A stretch of DNA of 10,588 nt from Candidatus Sumerlaeota bacterium (lineage in GTDB: Bacteria > Sumerlaeota > Sumerlaeia > MWCT01), in the NCBI GenBank assembly GCA_026398545.1, contig JAPLSR010000239.1:1-10588 (forward strand). Reading direction: 5' to 3'. Below the pieces are notes generated by a model. The model was not told where the DNA came from. It did no database searches and saw nothing but the letters and a program-made list of their open reading frames with translations. Of this stretch, positions 1 through 6,114 are shown one piece after another. Numbering within the stretch: position 1 is the first letter of the stretch; each line of letters begins with the position of its first letter. A program made the translations under genes and the position numbers.

Positions 1-585
1 AACTACGACCTCAGAAGTATCGTCGTCATGATGAAGCTCCCCGATTTCAAGCCCCAGACCATCTTCAACGCCGTTGAGAAGGAGCTGGCAGAGGAGGGGA
101 TGGAAATCATTGACACGCGCCCCTATCTTCAAAAATTTATCCCCATGGCGGGGCTCCTGACACCCTCCCGTCCTTTGACTCCTGATGAAGAGGATGCCAT
201 CCGTTTCGGCTATCCTATCGCCAAGTGGATTGCCGATGCCGATATTGGACAGTCCATTGTCGTGGACCGTCGCAAGGCAGTCATCGCCGTGGAGGCTATG
301 GAAGGCACCAACAGTGCCATTGGGCGGGTCGGTGAACTCGGCATCCCCGATTCCATTGTCATCAAGGTGAGCCGCACATGCCAGGACTTCCGATTCGATA
401 TCCCTACCGTTGGTCTGACAACGCTTCAGGGGATGAAATACGTTCAGGCGACCGTCCTGGCAATCACAGCAGGGGAGATGCTTTTCTTTCAGATGGACCA
501 GGCAATCGCCTTTGCTGAACAACATGGCATCTGCATCATCGCTGTGGATGACAGGGAGTATAACCAAAAAAACAAAATATCTTAG
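1..585 (+). CDS. lpxI: UDP-2,3-diacylglucosamine pyrophosphatase LpxI, 3' part
   Basis: LpxI (old name DUF1009) hydrolyses UDP-2,3-diacylglucosamine to lipid X and UMP, a cytosolic step of lipid A synthesis that LpxH performs in other bacteria. The frame is open from base 1, so the gene begins upstream of the window. The methionines at bases 28-33 are internal, and 194 residues are visible. Family members are about 270-285 residues, so most of the N-terminal domain is missing. The C-terminal domain signature is clear: AVEAMEGTN at about bases 286-312, then IVIKVSRTCQDFRFDIPTVGL at about 352-417, then a segment ending HGICIIAVDD. The EGTD element I expect in this family reads EGTN here (Asn codon 310-312), while the later QDFRFD aspartates are kept. 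A small membrane-protein gene follows 40 bp downstream, probably in the same transcript. The assignment is from recognised motifs, and I am fairly sure of the family. Confidence 0.88.
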   Translation, partial: NYDLRSIVVMMKLPDFKPQTIFNAVEKELAEEGMEIIDTRPYLQKFIPMAGLLTPSRPLTPDEEDAIRFGYPIAKWIADADIGQSIVVDRRKAVIAVEAMEGTNSAIGRVGELGIPDSIVIKVSRTCQDFRFDIPTVGLTTLQGMKYVQATVLAITAGEMLFFQMDQAIAFAEQHGICIIAVDDREYNQKNKIS

Positions 586-625
586 CCCGCACATCTGGTT
601 ATTATTAATTACTTGAGGGGTTATT

Positions 626-790
626 ATGCCTGATATCGCCTGGTATGCCAGTTTTATCTTTCTCGGTCTTTCAGTCTCTGTCGGTATCCTTGTCTATTTG
701 CTATTTTATGTGAAGAAAAAGAAGGGCTCCGGGGAGCAGGAAGAAACGACTCTCAAGGAACTGGAAAAGAAGTATGGGAAGAAGGGATGA
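626..790 (+). CDS. Small single-pass membrane protein, 54 residues
   Basis: This short gene starts ATG at 626 and ends TGA at 788-790. A good ribosome binding site, GAGGGG at 615-620, lies five bases before the start. Residues 8-29 form one hydrophobic segment (ASFIFLGLSVSVGILVYLLFY). It is followed by a KKKK stop-transfer cluster and a charged, Lys/Glu-rich tail of about 20 residues ending KKYGKKG. By the positive-inside rule the C-terminus should be cytoplasmic, with a short external N-terminus. I do not recognise a family. It sits 40 bp after lpxI on the same strand, which suggests co-transcription and perhaps an envelope-related role, but that is inference from position only. The strong RBS and the clean membrane topology are the reasons for calling it real. 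Confidence 0.65.
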   Translation: MPDIAWYASFIFLGLSVSVGILVYLLFYVKKKKGSGEQEETTLKELEKKYGKKG

Positions 791-822
791 CAGGGTCGGG
801 AAAGGGAAAGTCAGCACTGGTG

Positions 823-853
823 TCCGCCTGAGGCGGATTGTGCCTTAGGGGTA
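823..853. repeat. Dispersed palindrome, perfect copy plus diverged copy
   Basis: Bases 823-837 read TCCGCCTGAGGCGGA: 7-bp perfect inverted arms around one central base. The same 15-mer recurs three more times in the window. Right after it, 839-853 (TGTGCCTTAGGGGTA) looks like a decayed second copy. The pair lies between two convergent genes, the small membrane protein ending at 790 and the - strand gene ending at 861. A hairpin here could help end transcription, but no run of T follows on either strand, so I call it a repeat rather than a terminator. Confidence 0.75.
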
Positions 854-860
854 AAATAGT

Positions 861-1523
861 TTATTTGAAGTTCCGTTTCAATAATTTTGTGGATTTCCAG
901 TTTTTCCGCCGGTCCTTTACCGAGCGGCGTTCCCCGCCGAATCGCTTGTTTTTGAAAACCACATCCATATCTTTGCGGCGTTCCTTTCTCGCGCGGCGGT
1001 CCTTGCCGCTGCGACGCTCCACCTCAGGCCATTTCTTTTCGGCTTCCCTGGAAGGTTTGGACTCGATGGCGGGGGATAAGACTGGTGACACATCGCCTGA
1101 GGTTGAACCAATTTCCACCGTGACAGTGGAATCAAGAGGGCTGCCGGGGGAGCTTTCGTCGGGTGAAAGGGCAGTTTGGGAGGTTTGCGTAGAAAGGGAT
1201 TCCACAGGCTCGACCTTTTGGGAGGATAATTCCTTCGGAATCAGCTCTTTATAAAGACTCAGGAAACGCGGTTCCCCATAAGTATAAATCCAGCCCACAA
1301 TTTCTGCGAAGATGGTATCTTCATCCTTATCTTTCCGAAGGATGCCAAGTTTCCTCATGAGATTGTTTAATCCAGTGTCAGAGGTGGCATGATTTAGCAT
1401 TGTATTCAAGACGCGCTCGCCAAAAGAGGAAAAATATTTTTTGATAAAGGCAACCTTCTCCTCTTTTTCGCTGAGCAGGCGCATGTCCTTATTCTTCCGT
1501 TGCAGAAAATGGTCACGCTTCAT
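861..1523 (-). CDS. Unrecognised protein with Arg-rich ERRSxKDRR tail
   Basis: A 220-residue protein with no signal peptide or membrane segment. Residues 1-100 look mostly helical and charged (MKRDHFLQRKNKDMRLLSEK onward), with a well-formed core around residues 68-95 (DTIFAEIVGWIYTYGEPRF). Residues 101-160 are a low-complexity linker rich in Ser, Thr, Pro and Glu. Residues 161-220 are strongly basic and carry two related motifs, ERRSGKDRR (169-177) and GERRSVKDRR (197-206). Motifs of this RRxxxDRR kind occur in many bacterial signalling and PilZ-type proteins, but no PilZ fold is evident here. A nucleic-acid, nucleotide or membrane contact is possible, unproven. The start is supported by AGAGGTG on the coding strand (window 1532-1538), eight bases before the ATG. 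It is divergent from the phosphofructokinase gene. Function unknown. Confidence 0.7.
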   Translation of the reverse strand: MKRDHFLQRKNKDMRLLSEKEEKVAFIKKYFSSFGERVLNTMLNHATSDTGLNNLMRKLGILRKDKDEDTIFAEIVGWIYTYGEPRFLSLYKELIPKELSSQKVEPVESLSTQTSQTALSPDESSPGSPLDSTVTVEIGSTSGDVSPVLSPAIESKPSREAEKKWPEVERRSGKDRRARKERRKDMDVVFKNKRFGGERRSVKDRRKNWKSTKLLKRNFK

Positions 1524-1544
1524 AAATAGAACACCTCTGTATGG

Positions 1545-1558
1545 AATGATTAATCATT
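1545..1558. promoter_or_regulatory. Perfect 14-bp palindrome, candidate operator
   Basis: AATGATTAATCATT is identical to its reverse complement over all 14 bases. It lies in the AT-rich divergent region, 22 bases upstream of the - strand gene start at 1523 and about 120 bases upstream of the phosphofructokinase start. Size and symmetry fit a site for a dimeric helix-turn-helix regulator. It is too AT-rich and lacks the T-run expected of a terminator. The regulator is unknown. Confidence 0.4.
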
Positions 1559-1611
1559 ATTTGACTAAGAATAAATATACATGAAAAGCAAAACTTCAAT
1601 GGAAAAATAAA

Positions 1612-1640
1612 TTGACGCATATTTACAGTGAAATTATTCT
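1612..1640 (+). promoter_or_regulatory. Candidate sigma70-type promoter for the phosphofructokinase gene
   Basis: TTGACG (1612-1617) and TATTCT (1635-1640) are separated by exactly 17 bases. They match the -35 consensus at 5 of 6 and the -10 consensus at 4 of 6 positions. Transcription would begin near 1647, giving a leader of about 33 bases that contains the AAGGAG ribosome binding site. Prediction from pattern only. Confidence 0.5.
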
Positions 1641-1679
1641 CCCGTTTAATAATTGCAGATAGAAGGAGATGTGTGAATC

Positions 1680-2747
1680 ATGGGGATGGGGAAAGTCCGG
1701 AGAATCGGTCTTTTGACTGCGGGTGGTGATTGTCCGGGTCTTAATGCCGTTATCAGGGCAGTTACAAAAACCGCGCATAATGATTATGGCGCGAATGTCA
1801 TTGGCATTGAGGATGGCTATATCGGTTTCGTAGAGGGGCGGGGAAGGATTCTGAGCAATCGTGACGTCTCAGGGATTCTGCCACAGGGTGGCACCATCCT
1901 GGGCACGGCACGCGGGAATCCTTTTGAAGCCGCCGGAAAAAAGGAGGGCGATTATTCCTGTTTCGTTAGAGCCTTTGACGACCTCAAGATTGATGCGCTC
2001 ATATGCACAGGCGGCGATGGCACCCTCACTATGGCGAGCAAACTTTATGAGCATGGCTTTCCCGTCGTGGGTATCCCTAAAACAATTGATAATGACGTTA
2101 TGGAGACAGATTACACATTCGGGTTTGACAGCGCCGTCACCATTATCATGAACGCAATTGACATTCTCCATTCAACCGCCATGTCTCATCATCGCGTCCT
2201 TGTGGTGGAGGTGATGGGGAGGTTTGTGGGTTGGCTGGAATTGGTGGCGGGGGTCGCAGGCGGAGGTGATGTGATATTGATACCGGAAATCCCCTATGAG
2301 GAGGGGGTTATCTTTGAGCGCGTCCTGGAGCGCAGCCGTGTGGGGAAGAGGTTCAGCATAGTGGTTGTGGCTGAGGGTGTGAAGGTAAGGGGTAGAATTT
2401 TAGGTGAGGAGGAAAAGGGCAGAATTAAGTTTGGGGGCATTGGGGCATATATTTCGCATCTGATTGAAGATGCCACCGGACTTGAAACACGCCCTGTTGT
2501 TCTGGGACACTTGCAGCGGGGCGGACCGCCGACAGCCTTTGACCGCATCCTCGCCACAAACCTCGCCGTGAAGGCAATAGACCTCGTGATGGAGGGAAAG
2601 TTTGGCCAGATGAGCGCCATCAAAGGTAATCGCATCACATCCGTTCCTCTTGCGAGGGCAGTCCGGAGGCTGAAGGTTGTCCCTAAAAATCATTATATCA
2701 TTCGCTCTGCCACGGCGGTGGGAACCAGCTTCGGCGTCCGGGAATGA
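1680..2747 (+). CDS. pfkA: 6-phosphofructokinase, group III (mixed-type), probably ATP-dependent
   Basis: Phosphorylates fructose 6-phosphate to fructose 1,6-bisphosphate in glycolysis (cytosol). The 355-residue length fits the compact bacterial family. Motifs in order: GGDCPGLN (15-22, nucleotide loop), GGDGT (111-115), PKTIDND (133-139, with the catalytic Asp of TIDND), EVMGR (177-181), AEGV (231-234), and GHLQRGG (276-282) with the sugar-phosphate-binding His and Arg. At the phosphoryl-donor site the residue after GGD is Gly, as in ATP enzymes; PPi enzymes carry Asp. The PKTIDND lysine is instead typical of PPi-type and group III enzymes, where ATP enzymes like E. coli PfkA have PGTIDND. 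That combination is known from group III ATP enzymes such as those of Streptomyces. AAGGAG (1663-1668) precedes ATG 1680; an in-frame TGA at 1674 excludes earlier starts. ATG 1686 is possible but less well spaced. Monocistronic, as the next gene is convergent. Confidence 0.93.
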   Translation: MGMGKVRRIGLLTAGGDCPGLNAVIRAVTKTAHNDYGANVIGIEDGYIGFVEGRGRILSNRDVSGILPQGGTILGTARGNPFEAAGKKEGDYSCFVRAFDDLKIDALICTGGDGTLTMASKLYEHGFPVVGIPKTIDNDVMETDYTFGFDSAVTIIMNAIDILHSTAMSHHRVLVVEVMGRFVGWLELVAGVAGGGDVILIPEIPYEEGVIFERVLERSRVGKRFSIVVVAEGVKVRGRILGEEEKGRIKFGGIGAYISHLIEDATGLETRPVVLGHLQRGGPPTAFDRILATNLAVKAIDLVMEGKFGQMSAIKGNRITSVPLARAVRRLKVVPKNHYIIRSATAVGTSFGVRE

Positions 2748-2754
2748 GAAAAAT

Positions 2755-2775
2755 GGCAAGGTGTCGTCCCTTGTC
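2755..2775 (+). terminator. Weak hairpin after the phosphofructokinase gene
   Basis: GGCAAGG (2755-2761) can pair with CCTTGTC (2769-2775), with one G-T wobble and a 7-base loop, starting eight bases after the stop codon. No T-run follows directly; a T-rich stretch comes only at about 2800-2813. It may slow or end transcription between these convergent genes, but it is not a classic intrinsic terminator. I see nothing else in 2748-2842. Confidence 0.2.
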
Positions 2776-2842
2776 GGAACTGACAAATTATGTTCACGTT
2801 CTTTTATTTTTTGAGACTGGTGTTCAACGCAATCAAACGGCG

Positions 2843-4195
2843 TTAATCCGCCACCACTTTTTGCCCGATTTTCACGCCGGGAATCATAAGCAACCCAAGA
2901 AAAAGCGCACCCCAGCCGATGCCGTCATAGGCGTCAAGGAATCTCTCAAGTGATTCGCCAGCCACCCGCGATGTCCCGATAAGCAGTGCCTGGGAAAGAA
3001 TGAAGAGCACAAGGAACCATTTCACCCGGGGCGAATGTCCGCCTGAGGCGGATATTGTGTAATATCCCATGATGAGTGTGGCGCTGGGTATGTAGGTGGT
3101 GAGAAACTGTGCCTTCCGCGCCTCAGGGGAGATGACGAGGAATACTATGAACATCAGCCCGTATTCCCACATGCAGCGTGGAGGAATTCCGGGGAGGTAG
3201 GTTTCACTGGCACGTGGACGCAAAAACCAACCCGTTGCGAGCAATATCAGCGCGCAAAAGATTCGCGCAATGGTTTGAGCCTGCTTCCGGTTGAGGTTCA
3301 CGACATTTATATACATTGGACTGCCGACCTGCTTTGTCTCCTCTGTGGAAATCCTGGATGAGACATCAATGGGCGTGAGAATTGAATATACAAAGGTATG
3401 GAGAGATTTTCCCGATACGCCGGCGCTACCAACCATCCGGTCAACCCTGCTTGTGCCTTGCTTGATAAATTCCTTATATAATTCAATACTGCGAGACGGT
3501 CCCAGAAAAATCCCCGGAATCAGGACAAAACACACAATCACGCCTGTCATCATCCCCGCACATTCCCGCCATCTCCGCTTAACGGCAAAATAGAGGAGGA
3601 AAAAGATTGGCATGTATTTCAACACCCCTGCCATGCCAACAATGGCACCCCCCCGGAAAGGCATTCCCCGCCGCTCAATAATATATAACCCGAGCACAGT
3701 GAAATAAAAAACAAGCAGGTTGATTTGCCCCAGCTTCAGGTTTGTCCAGAAAAACCGCAGTGATAATATAATCGGCAGGAGCCACACCCAGGCAGGCACA
3801 GAGTCCTTCGCCGAAGGCGCCTTCACCGCCAGGGCTTCAGCGCCGTGAGGCTTCGACCTGCAGGCGGATGTTGCCACCTCGCGCCCCCCCACCATCTCCC
3901 ATGTCATAGACCAGATGCATAAAATCATGAACACTCCCAGGGCAAACCAGAGGGACTGGCTGATGCCAATGTCAAATAGGCTTAATGGGGCAAGCAGAAT
4001 GGCATTGAAGAGTGGGTATTTAAATTTTGCCTCATCACGTAAGTAAGGATTTATCCCTTCGCGAATATCCTTTGCGGCAAGATAATGTCGCCGGTAATCA
4101 TTGCTGATGCGCCCCTTATGAGTGGTGTAATACCACCTTGTTCCGCACATGAGAAGGAAGATAATTAGAAGGATGTACCAACGGAGTTTTGGCAT
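2843..4195 (-). CDS. GT87 (DUF2029)-type membrane glycosyltransferase
   Basis: A 450-residue polytopic membrane protein resembling GT87 enzymes, which transfer mannose or similar sugars from polyprenyl-phosphate donors to acceptors on the outer face of the inner membrane. Seen: a first membrane segment at residues 6-18; then SNDYRRHYLAA (31-41), with the early Asp expected to be catalytic; INPY (48-51); KYPLF (59-63), matching the family's YPP-type motif; GQINLLV (156-162); and GVLKYMPIFFLLY (190-202), corresponding to the family's K-x-P loop. Further hydrophobic segments continue to the C-terminus. Residues about 106-134 (VATSACRSKPHGAEALAVKA onward) look foreign between two membrane segments and are encoded by palindrome-rich DNA. 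A second short palindrome codes SASGGH near residue 384. The gene follows hisA after 33 bp, with AGGAA about eight bases before ATG, so it is probably the last gene of the cluster. The exact sugar is unknown. Confidence 0.8.
   Translation of the reverse strand: MPKLRWYILLIIFLLMCGTRWYYTTHKGRISNDYRRHYLAAKDIREGINPYLRDEAKFKYPLFNAILLAPLSLFDIGISQSLWFALGVFMILCIWSMTWEMVGGREVATSACRSKPHGAEALAVKAPSAKDSVPAWVWLLPIILSLRFFWTNLKLGQINLLVFYFTVLGLYIIERRGMPFRGGAIVGMAGVLKYMPIFFLLYFAVKRRWRECAGMMTGVIVCFVLIPGIFLGPSRSIELYKEFIKQGTSRVDRMVGSAGVSGKSLHTFVYSILTPIDVSSRISTEETKQVGSPMYINVVNLNRKQAQTIARIFCALILLATGWFLRPRASETYLPGIPPRCMWEYGLMFIVFLVISPEARKAQFLTTYIPSATLIMGYYTISASGGHSPRVKWFLVLFILSQALLIGTSRVAGESLERFLDAYDGIGWGALFLGLLMIPGVKIGQKVVAD
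3038..3052. repeat. Dispersed palindrome inside the GT87 gene
   Basis: A perfect copy of TCCGCCTGAGGCGGA, the same 15-mer as at 823-837. It is read through in frame on the - strand as Ser-Ala-Ser-Gly-Gly within the GT87 protein, in the loop between two hydrophobic segments. The frame is intact across it. Confidence 0.75.
3801..3872. repeat. Palindrome-rich in-frame insert in the GT87 gene
   Basis: About 70 GC-rich bases packed with inverted repeats: CCTTCG-C-CGAAGG (3805-3817), overlapping GAAGGCGCCTTC (3813-3824, a perfect 12-bp palindrome), and CCTGCAGGCGGAT (about 3857-3869), whose right half matches the dispersed palindrome family. On the - strand it codes a hydrophilic Ala/Lys/Ser-rich stretch (residues about 109-131) between membrane segments. 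The length keeps the frame. I infer insertion of a repeat element; comparison with an uninterrupted homologue would decide. Confidence 0.5.
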
Positions 4196-4228
4196 GGCTT
4201 GTATTCCTGCAATCTCAAGATTGAGTAT

Positions 4229-4993
4229 TCATTCCTGTTCGTCATACGGCGGGTCATTCAGAAGTCTGATTGCCTCCCCGATGTTGAGGGTCCCTTCATA
4301 AAGTGCCTTACCGGTAATTATACCGGTGACACGCGGGAGTCCAAGGGATTTGATTTTCAGGATATCCTCAAGCGTATGAATCCCGCCGGAGGCAATGATA
4401 TTCATATCCACCGATTGAGCAATGTCCCTGAGGGCGGTGAGATTAGGACCGGTGAGCATGCCATCCCGCAGGATGTCAGTATAAATGATGGTTTTAACGC
4501 CCATCCTTTGCAGCTCCTGCGCAAAGGAGACGGCTGTTATCTCCTCCGTGACTGTCCATCCGTGGCTTGCCACAAGCCCGTTTCTGGCGTCCAGCCCCAC
4601 AATAATGGCAGACTCGTGCTCCCTCAGTTCGCTCTGAAGAAAATCTTTGTCCTCAAATGCACCCGTGCCGAGGATGACATAATTCACTCCGATATTCAGG
4701 TAATCAGTTACCGATGTTTTCGTCCTGATGCCCCCTCCAACCTCAATCTCCACGGATGTGGGGATAGCCCGGCGGATTTTCTGAACCATCCCCATGTTCT
4801 GGGGATTTCCCATAAACGCCCCGTCAAGGTCAATCAGGTGAAGACGCCATGCCCCAGCCTGCACCCACTTCTCCGCCATGGCGGGCGGGTCATCAGAATA
4901 CACCACAACGGAATCCTTGCGTCCCTGAACAAGCCGGACGCATTTCCCCCTCATCAGGTCAATGGCGGGAATAATCATGATGGGACTGGTCAT
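4229..4993 (-). CDS. hisA: HisA, phosphoribosylformimino-AICAR-phosphate isomerase
   Basis: HisA isomerises ProFAR to PRFAR, the fourth step of histidine biosynthesis, as a cytosolic TIM barrel. From the preferred start it is 254 residues, close to the usual 240-250. Motifs: IIPAIDLMRGKCVRLVQG (7-24) with the catalytic Asp12; LIDLDGAF (53-60); VEIEVGGGIR (81-90), the first phosphate-binding loop; IVGLDARNG (131-139) with the second catalytic Asp135; YTDILRDGMLTGPN (171-184); and NIIASGGIHTLEDI (198-211), the second phosphate-binding loop. I chose ATG 4993 over the in-frame ATG at 5011. It overlaps the upstream stop as ATGA (4990-4993), implying translational coupling, and AAGGAA lies about six bases before it. 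The C-terminus runs slightly past the barrel (NDPPYDEQE). No other his gene is in the window, which is unusual because hisA often neighbours hisH and hisF. Confidence 0.95.
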   Translation of the reverse strand: MTSPIMIIPAIDLMRGKCVRLVQGRKDSVVVYSDDPPAMAEKWVQAGAWRLHLIDLDGAFMGNPQNMGMVQKIRRAIPTSVEIEVGGGIRTKTSVTDYLNIGVNYVILGTGAFEDKDFLQSELREHESAIIVGLDARNGLVASHGWTVTEEITAVSFAQELQRMGVKTIIYTDILRDGMLTGPNLTALRDIAQSVDMNIIASGGIHTLEDILKIKSLGLPRVTGIITGKALYEGTLNIGEAIRLLNDPPYDEQE

Positions 4994-6075
4994 TTCTGTT
5001 TCCTTTTCCACTGGTCATAGAGCGTCCTGACAAGTTCCTTGATTTCAGGGTTTTTATCCTTTTTCGCCTTCTTCAAAACTGCATTCACCTCTTCCGCATT
5101 ACCCAGCTGGACATAGCGTCGCAGTGCCTCCATGCGTATATTCAGGTCTTCTTCAGGGTCGGTGCAGAAGGGGAGGAAATGTGGCAGGATGGTGACGCCC
5201 ATGGAGGCGAGTTTTTCCCGCGCATCCAGACTCATAAGCTTGTTATCTACATCATCATAATTGGCGGCCGCCATGACTAATTCCCTCATGGATGAAAGGC
5301 GGGGCGGGATTGGTGTGACTTTGCTCAGGCGTCTTTTGCGAATCTCCTCGCCGTTGGGACGGAAGGTATTTTTATTTTGCTCCCACCACTTGTTCACCCG
5401 GGCAATCGTTCTCTCGCGGCGCATAACAGGGGTATAGGGAGCATAGTCCAGCTCCAGACCCGTGATGGCGGAAAGAGCGCGGCATGACTCGGCAGCGAGG
5501 GCGCGATTCTTCTCCCGGGTCTTCTTGACGACGTAGCTCACCCCGCCTCCGTAATCCAGGGATGCCATGGCAAGCGCCGCATTAATCTTCATATATTCCG
5601 CGGACGAGGAATCAAACACCTCCTTCAGGGTGGGAAGGGCGCTTGGGTCGCCGATGAGTCCCAGTGCATTGACGGCATTGAAGATGAGGAACTGCTGATA
5701 GGTCTTTTTTTTCCCTTCCTGGGAGGAGGGCGGGAGGTCGCGGCAATCATAATCTATAAAGGCGGTCTGACCTCTGGGAAAGTCGCCGCTGACAGTTCGT
5801 ATAAGAACCGGCACGGCAGGGGCATACTGAACCTCCGCCAGTTCCTGTATTGCCATAATGAGGAGCTGTGTGAATGGTATTGCGTTCTCGGCGAGTTTCT
5901 GTGGGTCAAGAGGTCTCGAGGGTCCGTTCTCGATAAACGCAACAAGGTCGGCTGGCGCGGTGGATACCCCCATATTTTTGAGAATCCGGGAGGACGTTTT
6001 TTCCTGTGCCACCGCTGGTGAAACGCAAAGAGCGCATAGTAATAAGCAAATAATGAACACCCTGAAAAATTTCAT
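4990..6075 (-). CDS. Secreted HEAT-like repeat protein of unknown role
   Basis: A 361-residue protein with a clear Sec signal peptide: MKFFR, a hydrophobic core at residues 6-19, and AVA-QE, with cleavage predicted after Ala23. No lipobox is properly placed, so it is probably periplasmic or secreted rather than a lipoprotein. The mature part looks alpha-helical, with segments resembling HEAT or PBS-lyase-like repeats: YAPAVPVLIRTV, PSALPTLKEVF followed by MKINAALAMASLDYG, and LNIRMEALRRYVQLGNAEEV near the C-terminus. The C-terminal tail is Lys-rich. Such folds usually bind proteins, and no catalytic motif is seen. An AAGGGAAAG element lies about eight bases before the ATG. It begins 39 bp after the O-antigen-ligase-like gene and ends in an ATGA overlap with hisA, so it is embedded in the cluster. 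The role may be scaffolding in the periplasm; function not known. Confidence 0.7.
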   Translation of the reverse strand: MKFFRVFIICLLLCALCVSPAVAQEKTSSRILKNMGVSTAPADLVAFIENGPSRPLDPQKLAENAIPFTQLLIMAIQELAEVQYAPAVPVLIRTVSGDFPRGQTAFIDYDCRDLPPSSQEGKKKTYQQFLIFNAVNALGLIGDPSALPTLKEVFDSSSAEYMKINAALAMASLDYGGGVSYVVKKTREKNRALAAESCRALSAITGLELDYAPYTPVMRRERTIARVNKWWEQNKNTFRPNGEEIRKRRLSKVTPIPPRLSSMRELVMAAANYDDVDNKLMSLDAREKLASMGVTILPHFLPFCTDPEEDLNIRMEALRRYVQLGNAEEVNAVLKKAKKDKNPEIKELVRTLYDQWKRKQK

Positions 6076-6114
6076 GATTTTTGCTTTCCCTTTTTGCGTT
6101 GGACTGTTACTCTT

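Noticed and set aside
823..837. Intrinsic terminator between convergent genes
   Set aside because: The hairpin is perfect but no T-run follows on either strand, and the same sequence occurs inside genes.
838..1254. Open + strand frame opposite the Arg-rich-tail protein
   Set aside because: The - strand frame has a good ribosome site, an intergenic promoter region and a sensible domain layout; the + frame is Arg/Ser-rich shadow sequence.
2200..2460. G-rich stretch in the phosphofructokinase gene as a G-quadruplex
   Set aside because: G-runs are present but irregularly spaced and explained by Gly/Val/Glu-rich coding sequence.
4199..5020. Long open frame of 273 codons on the + strand
   Set aside because: It lies entirely antisense to hisA, whose motifs are unmistakable, and has low-complexity, non-family-like content and no ribosome site.
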